The notes below the pieces were generated by a model, which saw nothing but the letters and a program-made list of their open reading frames with translations, did no database searches and had not been told where the DNA came from. Position numbers and translations under genes: made by a program. From Pipra filicauda (lineage: Eukaryota > Chordata > Aves > Passeriformes > Pipridae), in contig NW_024104532.1 of the NCBI RefSeq assembly GCF_003945595.2, forward strand, positions 1,859,501 to 1,923,500: a DNA stretch of 64,000 bases, in the 5' to 3' direction. Positions 12,389 through 23,610 of this stretch are shown here, piece after piece. Every line of letters begins with the position of its first letter. The first letter of the stretch is position 1.

Positions 12389-12739
12389 AGAAAACCTCCC
12401 TGTAAGGAGCATGGCACTGCTGCATCCTGCCCCAGCACACAGCCAGTGGGCCTGCAGCAAAACACATCTGGGAGCAAAGCTCCCCAAATCCTGCTCCCAA
12501 GTTAGGGCATTCAGTGGCACACGAGTAAATTAATAATACACTAGCAAAAAAATAAAAAAAAAAATCTTTTACATGCATATCGTGCACATTGACTCAGAGA
12601 CATGTATGTGCACACTTACATGCTCTACATATATTTATATTATATATAAATATACATAGATTTATTTATATGAAATTACATTTTAGAACATATGTGTTAT
12701 AAACACCGTCTGATTAGTGCACACATCGCCTCTTTGAAA
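12389..12739. other. Noncoding spacer with AT-rich simple sequence
   Basis: A mildly G+C-richer part (12400-12500) is followed by A runs at 12546-12565 and an AT-rich stretch at 12628-12668 (TATATTTATATTATATATAA). No gene was seen. Confidence 0.5.
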
Positions 12740-12875
12740 TGAGGATGTATTTTTTCTCCCATTTTCCAACTGGTGGAACTAGAATACATAGTTAAAACAC
12801 CACCAGCTATTAAAAGAAGCTAAGCTGGAACCTGAGTGACCATCAGATATCTCTTCCAGGCCAAATACGAACACA
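12740..12875 (-). mobile_element. MIR/CORE-SINE-like fragment, minus orientation
   Basis: From CCCATTTTCCAACTGGTGGA through GAACTAGAATACATAGTTAA to AAGCTGGAACCTGAGTGACC the order of words follows the reverse complement of MIR-type SINEs (remembered text: CCCATTTTACAGATGGGGAA, ACTGAGGCACAGAG, AGCTGGGATTTGAACC). Divergence is high. Confidence 0.45.
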
Positions 12876-13280
12876 TCTTTAATAGCTTGAAAATTTCTCA
12901 TGTACAAATATAAATTACGAGACTGGATTTGGGTGCATGGCAGTCTACACACATGCTTGAGAAATAAAGATTGAAAACAGAAAAATTATAGGACTAAGGA
13001 GGCAGCATCAGATGGTTCTTACTAATCTTAATACATTTCTGACTTTTTTTTTTAATTATTTTTCAAACTCTTCTTGGGTCTTTCGTTCGCATCTAAAAAA
13101 GGATCTTTTAAGGCTACAATTTAAAGCGATGCATTGCAGACAGGCTGCCGAGTCCTGCTGCAAGGATGTGCCCATGAATAGGGTCACAGTGTCACAGACA
13201 GCACAGAGAGCACGAACTCACCCACCTCACGGCCTTTTCCTGCACGACCCCTATAATTTTGTGGGTTTGGCAAACACAAG
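12876..13280. other. Noncoding stretch, no gene seen
   Basis: The + frame 13012-13482 (156 codons) begins here, but it has no recognisable domain and runs through the tandem duplication that follows. Nothing else was identified. Confidence 0.5.
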
Positions 13281-13395
13281 GGGCAATTGTGTCAGCCAGG
13301 GTCAAGCTGCCATTGTGGGGGGTTTGTGGGCAGGATCGGTATCTGAGGGAGAGGGGTTGTGTCATGCTGGGTCAAGACACTGCAATTGTGGGTGC
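13281..13395. repeat. Two-unit tandem duplication, period 70 bp
   Basis: The unit around 13287-13322 (TTGTGTCAGCCAGGGTCAAG then CTGCCATTGTGGGG) recurs at 13357-13392 (TTGTGTCATGCTGGGTCAAG then ACACTGCAATTGTGGG). The shift is 70 bp, with a few substitutions and a small indel. It is an old local tandem duplication or the start of a minisatellite. The whole piece is G+T-rich on the + strand, unlike its flanks. Confidence 0.75.
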
Positions 13396-16300
13396 CAATT
13401 TGGCAGCTACTGGGTGGGTTGCAGTTGTTTTCCAGGGAGGGAAGAGCCCAGCATGAAGGTGGCTCTGGAAGATTTAGGTTGAACTGAAGCTGTTTCTAGA
13501 AGGTTTGGCACTGAGAAGAAAGTGAAGTCAGTTGAAGGAAGTGGGGAGATTGCAAATAGACAGAGAATCTGGGAGCTGGATATCTGTAGGGGAAAATCCA
13601 TCTTTAAAGGGACCAGTGCCTTCAGCAATGTTTATTGCCACGAGTACAATATTTTACTCAGCAAGTAGATGTATTTTCTCCAGCAAAAGAACATGGAAAA
13701 CAACACATTCCTCAGTGTGTGTGCCCATGACAAACTTGTGTATCAGGGGAAAGATTTCACCAGCAGGTTTTACAGCCTAATTCAGCTTTGTTTGCAACCA
13801 CCTCCTAATTCAGCCTTTTTTCTCTCACCTGCCTATGCACTTAGAGATGCTGAATTGTGAGTCAAACTGTAACTTGGACATGATCAAACTCCTGGTACAT
13901 GTGAATCCAGCAAAGCAGAACTGTGGAGTTTGGGTTTTCTCATTGAAAGGCAGCAAATAAAAAAAAAAAATCATGAACAGAAATGCATACCTTGAGACCA
14001 CAGTCCAAAGGAAATACTCTGCTAATTGCAAGGGTGTATTAAAGTCATGAACTAAGTAAACTAATTTGCTCTTGGCATACTTTCTATACCTCCCAGGTTT
14101 CTGTTTAGAACCTCTGTTTAGACATTTCACAATCTAAATCTGGTGAAGTCTGAAAAAGGCCTTCAGAAGAAGGGATAAAAAAAAAGCCAGGCAATGGTGT
14201 AATAAGCAGCTTTTGAAACTTGATCTGGCTTTCTATTAATTTGCAATATAGATTTGATTTCAAACTCACAAAAATCAGAATGGTTAATCTTTTATTTTCA
14301 TTATTTTGACATTTCTGTTTACCTTTTAGAAATGCTATCAGAGGCACAATGTGGCATTGGAAAGCTAAATGCTAACACATGGAGCACTCTACGACTGCAA
14401 AAATTTCTCTCATACTTTTGCAAATACCACAGCCAAAATCAACAGCACAAGTTTGATTTTCTTCATCATGAATTGACAGCTTATTTATCTCTAAGGAAGA
14501 ACTTTCTAAACCCCTTAAGCTTCCAAACAACTGAGGAAGGATTCTGCTGACTATTCAAAAATATTTGTGCCTCATAAAATTATAAGTTAAATTATTAAAT
14601 TTTTTGTGTTTTCCTTCCAAAATGAAAGAAGGATGCATTATGGACTGCAACAGACTTCATGAAAACAAAAGTCAAAAGACTGATCTGCCAAAAAACTTTC
14701 TTATTAGGACTTCTTTCATCTAATATTAAACCTGTGTTTATTCATACTGCGCATAAAGTCCAGCTAAACAGTCTTCATGATATCAGCAGATCTTAAGTAC
14801 ATATAGACCTTCAAACACTTGGTCAAGTCTCATTAAAGTCAAAGTTTAACATATGCTTCAGTATGTGCAGAACAATGATGGATTTACATTAAATGCTCAA
14901 TTGCTTTCTTGAATTACAGCCTTAACCACTTCATACTCCAGTGAAGGTAAATATGATCCTCCTCATCCTGCTGGATAATGCCAATGCTTTATTACAGCAT
15001 CAAGAGCACAGGCACTGCCAAATTGCCATGGCCTGCAGCAGAAATAATGTCTTCTGGTGACTGTTGGGCAGAGTGAGATGGCACATAAATACCATCCTGG
15101 AGCCATGGAGAACAAAACCGTGCTGCTGCAGTCCTGACTAGAGCAAACTCAGGCTCTGTCAGCCACTAGTCGGGCATCAGCATCTCCCCCAAACGCTGCC
15201 TTCCAGTGAGCTGACTGCTTGTTTGCAGTAGAGACTTTAAATCAATACACAGGAACGAAAGAATCCAGCAATGCTAACAGATCAAGTATTCAAACGTGGA
15301 ATCCAAGTAACGTTTCGCTTGCCAGTAAAACGCCCAGTGTAACTCATTCACCCATGAAAAGAGCTGTGTCTGAAGTCATCTTTATTTACAATGTGTTTGT
15401 GCCGTGTTTGTTTGGAAAGCGGAGGATGAGTTGGAGTAGGTGGCATCTCTCACAGCTTCCTTTCCACACACTCTGAATTCAGACTCCTAAGGCCTGAGCC
15501 TCACAAGGCAATTACTGAGGAGCAGAGCAAGGCACACATTAATTTGCACCAAAACTACATAACGTATTTGCTGTGAAAGTGCTCTGTTAGCCTAAGCTTG
15601 TAAATCAGGAATTCCCTATGCAAAATATGGAGTTACTCTGCTCTGAAGCTAGTGTAACACAGAAATCGGACCATGTGCCACTTCACTTTCATTGCCCAAA
15701 TGGCAAAGTGGCTATAAAAATTGCCAATTGGCCAGGAATAGGTTAACAGCTATGTTATGAGTTTTTGTGAATGTCAAAATGGTCAAAATTCAGAATTTTT
15801 GTCTCACTTAGAAGCCTAAAATTTTGAAATTTGTTTTCATCTGAAATTAAAAGAACAACACTATGAAAAACTAGAAACTGTACCTGGATTCACCTAATGT
15901 AAAGCATGACAGAAGCACAAAATATGGTGGGAAATCTGTAATTTCCTCAGGCATTCTGCTGGCTGCCATGACATGTACCATGGTCAAGTGAAACTTGATA
16001 ACAGGAAAAAAAAAACAGACACCAGGTTTTCCTGTTTCAAACTTTCAGCCCACCCTATCCTTGGAACTAATGGAGAAATCTCAGATAGCAGGAAAGAGCG
16101 CACAAGGAAAACATAAAACCACCAGGAGCAGGAGGTGTCTCCAGCTATGTCACGCAAAGTATCATTTATCATTTTAATCCACTTTTTTTTCTAAAGTAAG
16201 AGATCCATTTCCACCACAAACTACAAATAAAATATCGCACCATAAAATTGAATATATGTTAAAACCACGTATGAACGTATTTGATAGAAAAGCAGTTATC

Positions 16301-17079
16301 CAAAGCACTGTTCCATCCTGAAACTAGTATTTTTGTCAGCGACTTCATCCAAAAGGGGGGGGCTTGTTTCTAGGTTACTCTGCAGAGTGGCTGTCTCAAG
16401 AGAGATGAAAGAGCAAAGGTAGGTCTTTCCTGTATATCCCTATCAAGATATTAATGGATGTGACGGGAGAAAGCCTGAAGTGATGTCACTGGAGGCAGCG
16501 TTATATGGATTCCATAATGGAACAGGAGAGACAAGCCACAGACACGAGAGAGGGGAAAATGCTGATGAAAATCAGGTAAACAATAGCAAGATGGAAATTC
16601 ATTTGGAATAGAAGCTTTTGTGAAATGGGATCAATGGACACAATTAAGTCCTCAATTAGGGAAAATGAACCTTATGAAAGAGGAGAAAAAAAGAACAACA
16701 GCATCTGATACTAGAAAACAAATCTGTACAAGAGACTCCACCATTCAGAGGGTCCTAAATCCACATATCCCACTCTGGAAGCCCATTAAAAATCCCATCC
16801 TGCAGGGCCTTTCTAACCTACCACAATGTAACACACATGGCATTTTTATATGCCACTTTTGGAGGAACTCATTTTTGAGAATTGTCAGAAAAAACAGGAA
16901 ATGCATCTTGCAGCATAAACGGTCATCCAGCATAGAAAGGAGATTTTGTGTTAAATTTATACATGCACACACATAAACCCAGTTCCCTGGGGTAAAGAGA
17001 CATTACATAACACCCCCACTATTTACTAAATGTAATTTCTGTTTTACTGAAATAAATGAAGACAGGTAACTACTGTAAC
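13396..17079. other. Noncoding stretch, no gene seen
   Basis: Open frames are at most 118 codons (16620-16976) and none is convincing. There is a G8 run at 16356-16363. No repeat family was recognised. Confidence 0.5.
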
Positions 17080-17420
17080 CACAGAATCATAATAATGAAC
17101 CGGCCAACAGATGGCAGCTGAACCAAATCACCTGATTTAAATAAGATCTGCATTCACTTCAATCCGGCAAGTTTTGCAAACAGATTTAAGTCAACTGCCA
17201 GATAAAAATCAAGCAATTTCAGAGTCGTGCCTGCTTGTAATGGATTATAACTTTATTATGAATTATGTCTCTGAACCTGCATGTTTACAAAAACAAACAT
17301 TACTACTGTGGTAACTGAAGGGAGGGGTGGGTAATATCACTCTATTTAATTTTGCTCACCAATCGTTAATACAATGAAAATAATGTGCTGTGCATGAATC
17401 CAGTTCCTGATGGCAGCGCT
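17080..17420. promoter_or_regulatory. Candidate conserved noncoding element
   Basis: The block contains a CTCF-like motif at its left edge, E-box cores (CAGATG, CAGCTG) at 17108-17120 and AT-rich homeodomain-like words (TGGATTATAAC, TTTATTATGAATTATG, TCGTTAATAC). CpGs are more frequent than in the flanks. There is no coding potential. Conservation is inferred, not measured. Confidence 0.35.
17101..17119 (+). promoter_or_regulatory. CTCF-like binding motif, forward
   Basis: The 19-mer CGGCCAACAGATGGCAGCT fits the consensus YGRCCASYAGRKGGCRSYR at 17 of 19 places, with the core CCA..AG.TGGC intact. CTCF is the zinc-finger architectural factor that anchors chromatin loops, and motif direction matters for loop formation. 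A reverse-facing match lies at 47429. The match is seen directly; occupancy is not known. Confidence 0.55.
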
Positions 17421-17484
17421 TTGGTGAGAGACTGAGAAAACACAAAGCAGAAACAGACTCCTCAGGCAGTCAGTGAATATGAAT

Positions 17485-17501
17485 AAAAAAAAAAAAAAAA
17501 A
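17485..17501. repeat. A17 homopolymer
   Basis: Seventeen consecutive A bases with no recognisable retrocopy before them. Confidence 0.9.
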
Positions 17502-20500
17502 GAAACACAAGAGAGCTTTCTGGCCTGAGGTTAGAGGCAGAGGTTGGCATTATTTTACATTAGAAACAATTCACATTCAAAACTGTAATTGATAGCAGTG
17601 AAGTGTTAGGGAAAAGAGACTGCGGTGTTCAGGCAGGCTGACCTGCCAATCAAACTCAACCTTTCTTTGAATGAATAAAAGCTTCATTGCCCTATTATGT
17701 GGATCTGGGCAGGCAGCACTAAAGTACCCTGTTTGTCAAGTTTATGTGCACTGCCCCAAGCTACTCAGACACCCATGCTCAATAATAACTCGAAATCATC
17801 AGTGATTTTTGATAGGGTTTCTTTTAAAACATTTAGTGTTAATTTTACTAAGTCCCTGGGACTTAAAGAAACAGGAGGGCAATATTTCCACTCTGCTATG
17901 TACAAAGACTGACAGACAATTGTGCTGCTGCTATAGTTAAGGTAGAGAGAGAATGTTGGCTGGGGTTTTTTTAAACATCTGTGAAACCGTGTAGTCTGAA
18001 TGCTGCAGGCAACAGCTCCTTATCATTACAGGGAGGAAATGCTTGTCTTGATACTTTTTTTTTTTTGCCTCTCCTCCAGGCAGGAGAGCTCTTGTAAATA
18101 GAACAATTGGCTCTTTGCTAACCATTTGATTGGAGACTTTGGTTTTCAGGATTCCTTTCCTCTCCCAATTGCTGCCAGTCCATTACACCCCTTACAGCAC
18201 CAAATCCACTGCTGCTCGCATCCTGATGCACTTACAAGCACTGGAGACAAGAGAATTATTTGCTGCAATAAAGTTGGTCTTTCTGTTTGTCAACAGTACC
18301 CCTTTAGAAGTCTGTGGTCTGCTGCGAGGGGCAGTGAGTGTGTGGTGAGTGTTCTGTCCTGAATTTGGCCAAAGCAGTTCATCACCTAAAATGCAGGGTG
18401 CAGTTTCTACTGCTTGTGTGGTGAATACCACCTTCACTCATGCAAGTCCTTAAGAAGGTGATCTTTCAGGAGACAGCAGAGAGGATGGGAGAAAGGTCTG
18501 TAAGCAGGAGATGCACAGGCCCAGGATGTTTAAGAAAGAATGACACAGCCTTGCTGCACAAATCACCGTCCTTTCCTACGATCTCCTCTCCGCTAAAGGA
18601 CTTTCTCTCTTATATGGACGGTGAGTCTCTGGCCACTGTGGAACACAGGTCTGTGTTTTTGTGCAGTGAGGAGTGCAAGGTCAGGTGAGAGGGGTTTTGA
18701 GGACTGATGTGACACCTCTGTTTGCTGAGGGAAGTGCCAAGAGCTCCTCACTCTGAATATCAACAGTGACAAGCACTCTCCAGGCAGAGGATCTGCTGCT
18801 GCCTGCACAGCTCACTCCTCATTTTACTTAACTTGTGTGAGAACTGCTTCTTCTCACAGCCTCTGCAGTTCATTTTACCTCCTAAATCTTCCTATTAGCA
18901 AGTATACAAAGCCAGTATATTCAGATGTGTCCACATTTGAAATGTCTTGTAAAGCTGCAACTAAAACTCCTGCTGGGAAATTAGTTTGCTGTGTCCAGAT
19001 ATTCTTGTTGATATATAAATATGATAAACTCCATATAAATATAAATAAGAGCTTCTCCCACACCACAAGAACAAAATAAGTGTCACCATGAGAAAGTCAG
19101 CCTCCGAAGACATCTCAATTTCAAACCTGATTTAGCAAGTAAAGTTTCTGGTTACATTCTGCCCCTGCTTTTCCAGTTCTCTTCACAAGTGATTGAGGGG
19201 AAAAGCTACTTTTGTAAGTGAAAACTGAATGTTGCAATAAACACACGGGGCAATAGTCTGTGGCTAGAAAACATAGCAAGGAAATATTTTTTAAAGTGCT
19301 TACCAAACTATTACAGGAGACATAGAGAAGAAAGTGAAGCACAAAAGAGGAGTATTCACCACATTTCTGCCTTTTAAACCACTGTCCCTCTTCCTTAGCC
19401 TATTATCTCCTGGGTTTTAAATATCTTCTAAGCTGTATTTTCAAAGGGGAGGCCCTGTGTACCAGCAATCAGACAAGTCGGTTGAAAATAGATTCATCAG
19501 GCTTCAAAGGATTATTGTTTGCAAAGAGACAGTACAAACATTACTATTTCACAGTACAGCTATGATATTATTAACATACTGTGCAAGGATTTCATTGCCA
19601 GATTGGTTCATTTATCAAAAATAGGGGAAATTCAAAGCACCATAAGGAAGGTAACATTTCAGCAGGCCTGGTTTTCACTTAACATCATTAATCTATCTAT
19701 TTACACAAGAAGCAAAAGTGCTCGTTTAGTGGTGTCTTGCAGTTCCATGATTCTGTGTTTGAGCTTCAGTACATCAGTACTGCACTTAGCAGCAGAGGAA
19801 ATATTAGTATTTCTCCTATGAAATGATTTTTTTTACTTGCAGGGTCCCTTCCTCAGCTCAGTGCTGGGAGGAGGATGACAGTTGCTCTATGGGAAAAGTG
19901 TGTATGTGCACAGATACAGATAAAACTGGAGAAAAGAGAAAAAATACTCAAACACTTAAATACTTGTGTAATTAAAGGAATGAAAACTTTTATATCTGAG
20001 AGTCTGTCTCTTCATATCATGGTATCACAACTAAAAGCAAAGAGTGTGCTGGGGGAGGAAACATCGAACAATGACTTTTTTTTTTAAAGAAACTGATGGC
20101 AAACATCTCAATAATTCATGAAGAAGCAATTGATTTTTTTGGCTGGAAGGACTGGCTCCTTTCGACTTGTCCTCTCCAGAGGAAAAGCTCATTAACACAG
20201 AGGTGTGGGGGGTGGGGTGTGCACGTGTGCACATGGATATTCTCTGTGTGTGTACATGTCTGTGCACACACTATTTCTGGGCATATTTTTATCTATAATA
20301 AATTTTTATCTATACATAGACTAGAGATACAAATGCACGCACACAGTGAAAATACCCTTGTGGATTTTCGTTACGGTATTCAGACTTCCCAATTCCCAAA
20401 GACCTTCATGAAGATCCGAAATTACAGCCTTTTAATTGACCCACCTCCAAAGCATGCAGAGTGCTGAGATCCCAAGATGCATATAGTATTTTTGCAATAT

Positions 20501-22264
20501 ATTATGGGTCAAATTCATTTCAGGTACAACCCCTTTGCAGTGACTAGTTATATCTTTTGAGAATGTTAGCCCCCAGAGTATAGTGACAGCAATTACCCCT
20601 ATTTTCCTGCAGGAAACATTACAATATATTTGAATACTACAGGAAGCCCAGGAAAATGTGCTTATATTCATGGCTCCATCAGATGCCTAATAATGGAAAT
20701 TATAATGTCTCCAGGTCAGTCTACTGGGTTTTGACCCCAATGGTCAAGACATAAGAGAAAGGTTTTGGGTTTTTTCCTCTTAACCCCCTGATTTTATCAT
20801 TGTTTTAAAGATTTTTTCAAGACTTTTTCTACAAACTACCTGGAAATGTAGCAGCACCCAGTACTTTATGATTTGCTTTACTTAATCCCACACAGCCAAG
20901 CATACAGAGGTCGAACTAAAGCTCTGACTTCATCCTCATGACTCCATACTGCAAGTTCATGCCCTCACATATCACATATAGCAGATGTTGCAATAGGTTG
21001 GTAGAAAAGTGGAGAGATAAAGAAAATTTACTAGCCTTAAACTTGAAGGACATACTCTCTGCATGGTGTGCAGGTGATTATTCTCAATGAAGAACATGCA
21101 ATCTACCTCCTATGTTCTGAGCTTCAGCTGCAGCTCATGTGGTTAGAAGACACTCCAGCACCCAGAGATCCTTTAACTCTGTGAAGCTGATGAATTTACT
21201 CCTCTGCCACCCACCACTTCAGTCTCCTCCCCAGCATCAAAATCTCCTTCCCTTGCTCCCTTTCTTCTCCTCTTCTCATTTCACCCTCGCACACAGAAAA
21301 TCTTTTCTGATCAGATCACAGCACTGAGTTGGGTGAGCACAGAGTGACACTGCACAGTCCAGATTTTCCATTTCCCTACAATTAGGATTGTGCTGTACCT
21401 ACCCAGACTACAAGCAAAGGGTTGACAGCAGCCTCCAGTACAGGGGCACCAGGCTGATCAGTGCTCCTCTCCTCCAGGGCTCCACATTCCCAAGACACCT
21501 GAGTCCCCAGCTCACTCTCCACCCACAATGAATTCACTTATACTGGGATATATTCCCTATACTGGGATGGTGGTATATTGGGCCACACCTATTGCTATAA
21601 AGAATACACCACAAACCTGGGGGAAGGTGTGGATTATTCCTGCTCTTTCCCATTCATGACTGTACCACAGCAAAGCAAAGGAAGCTTCACTATATTTAAC
21701 GCACACCTTTCTGGGTGTATACCATTGTCTAGAATTACCTACATTTAAACAATATCAGGGAGCAAACAACAACACTGCCTTTAAAAGTTTCAAGTTTAGC
21801 AGTGTCTTTTAAAACTCAGAAGATGGGGAATTATTTTGGATTTTGCCGACTATGAATTGCAAACCCAAATGATTAACCTCTCCGCTGGGCTCCCTGTTTC
21901 CAGGGGAAACAGCAGAAAGGACGATTTCTATGCTTAAATCTCTAAATCAGATTGCACAGAGTAGTGCTGGCAGGTGATAGCTGAGCAGAGGATACATCCT
22001 TTTGTCATCAAAACCTTACAAATTATTTATTTGATCAGGAAGGAAAGCTGCAAAAGGCATCATATATTGATAGTTACTATTTCGGGGCAGGCTGCCATCC
22101 TTTCCAGTTGCTGTAAGGATAAAAGAACAACTCTTAAAATACACTCAACTCTCCATACATTATATTTTTGGAGTGGATGAACATTGAACTTACAGCTCAG
22201 ACCACAAAGCTACTACATTTCTCTGTAATGGATTTGTGCAGCACATGATCCTGTCAGCTGTGCC
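17502..22264. other. Noncoding stretch, no gene seen
   Basis: Open frames reach 123 codons (20096-20467) without domains. A GT-rich piece with one CACGTG lies at about 20200-20275 (GGGGGGTGGGGTGTGCACGT). An imperfect direct repeat, TATACTGGGAT, lies at 21539-21571. No repeat family was recognised. Confidence 0.45.
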
Positions 22265-22510
22265 CCAGAAACCCTGGGCTTGTTTTTTGGCTTTGCCACT
22301 GATCCATTGTGTGAGTTTGGGCTAATCACTTTATCTGGTTGTGCCTCTCTGTTCTGCTCTTCCCCACTGGTGCCTGTCTTTGACTACTTACATACAGCAA
22401 GGATGTCTGAGAACAGGGATTGGTTTCCACTGTGTATGGAAAATGTTATTTAGCATCCTGACTTTTGTTATAGCCATTATATGCTACTTCACAATTAAGT
22501 AATAACAACA
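22265..22510 (+). mobile_element. MIR/CORE-SINE-like ancient SINE with tail
   Basis: The + strand follows MIR-type order: CCTGGGCTTG, GGCTTTGCCACTGATCC, TGTGTGAGTTTGGGCTAATC, ACTTTATCTGGTTGTGCCTC (remembered text: GGCTCTGCCACTTACTAG, TGTGTGACCTTGGGCAAGTC, ACTTAACCTCTCTGTGCCTC). The 3' part (GAACAGGGATTGGTTTCCAC then TGTGTATGG..TAGCATCCTG..TAATAACAAC) matches the tail of a CORE-SINE seen in archosaurs and turtles. This is one of the clearest ancient repeats in the window, though strongly diverged. Confidence 0.7.
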
Positions 22511-23274
22511 TGCCTGTCCACATATGTGTTTATGTATCCCTGTTCAATCCCAGCTGGCACACTGTGCATTTTGGGACCCACCTCCTCGCAGGAACAGTTC
22601 ACCAATACTGAACAGTTTTCATTAGCTTACTTAGGAAGAGTAATTTGAGCCTGCCCTGGCTCCCATTTGGTCTCCAACTCCCATCCAAAGTAGTGCTTCT
22701 AGTGCTGACCAGCATTATTGAAATTCTCACAATAATAGCTCTTTTACCTGTTTCCATATGATTTTTGTGAAGATTTATAATTTTTAAAGAAGGTCAATTT
22801 CTAGTTTTCATACGGTGTTAGGAAAAACAGAAAATACAAAAACGACAAAGTGAAACTCTTCCTCACCATCATATAAGACTCCAAATACAGAGAAACTAGT
22901 ACTTCTATATTTAAAAAACTTCTGATTTTTTTATTCAATCTCATTATTCTGGAGGGAACTAGCATTGGAGCACTTCAGGTTGTCACACTCCCAGTCTGAC
23001 AGAAACACAGTCCCAAGGAGACAAAAAGGATTTCAGATCTGGAACAAACACCCTCCAAAGGCAGGGCTTTTCCTGGAGTCTTCCAAAGTATAATACCTAT
23101 GAACATAATGTTTTCCATAAAGGCAGACACTGAGCCAAGTATCTGTCTCAGCAGTGGCCAGTACAAGTTAAGGAAAGGAGAAAATAGGAACATGGAAAGC
23201 GTATCTGACTTTACTCTCCCAGCTTCCAGCAATGAAAGTTTCAGGGCTCTCCGAGCCCAGAGATTGTATCTGAG
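22511..23274. other. Noncoding stretch, no gene seen
   Basis: No open frame over 85 codons, no recognisable repeat, no CpG cluster. Confidence 0.5.
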
Positions 23275-23610
23275 CCCTCATATTTAATAGACTTTGTCAG
23301 ATCTATCCTCCTTGAACTTGTCTCTCTTTGAACTCATTTACAGTTTTGACCTCCACAACATCCTGTTGCAATGGGTTCCACAATTTAATTATGCATTGTG
23401 TGAAAAAGTACTTCCTCTGTTTGTGTTAAACCTGCTATCTGATCATTTAACAGGGAAATTTTTACTCCTTGTATTGGGAATTGTGAATATTCATTCCATA
23501 TTCCCTTTGATAATTTCATAGTCTTGATCATATCTTCTTTTACTCATTTCTTTTTCATCCTAAAGGTTCCTAGTCTCTACAATCTCTTCTCGTATATCAT
23601 TCCACAATCC
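23275..23610 (-). mobile_element. Ancient amniote CR1 LINE 3' part, minus orientation
   Basis: The reverse complement reads in order AGAAGAGATTGTAGAGACTA, AAGAAGATATGATCAAGACT, GCAGGTTTAACACAAACAGA, GGAAGTACTTTTTCACACAA, TGCATAATTAAATTGTGGAA and GTTCAAGGAGGATAGATCTG. These follow the 3' region of an old CR1 lineage shared with turtles and crocodilians (remembered text: GGAAGTACTTCTTCACACAACG..TTAACCTGTGGAACTC..GGAGGATAGGTCC). It is much more diverged than the CR1 copies at 4363 and 8203. No intact frame remains. Confidence 0.8.

Noticed and set aside
13012..13482. 156-codon open frame on +
   Set aside because: Runs across the 70-bp tandem duplication; no domain.
19741..19765. Word CCATGATTCTGTG resembling a CR1 tail
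   Set aside because: No CR1 3' sequence adjoins it; the match is too short.
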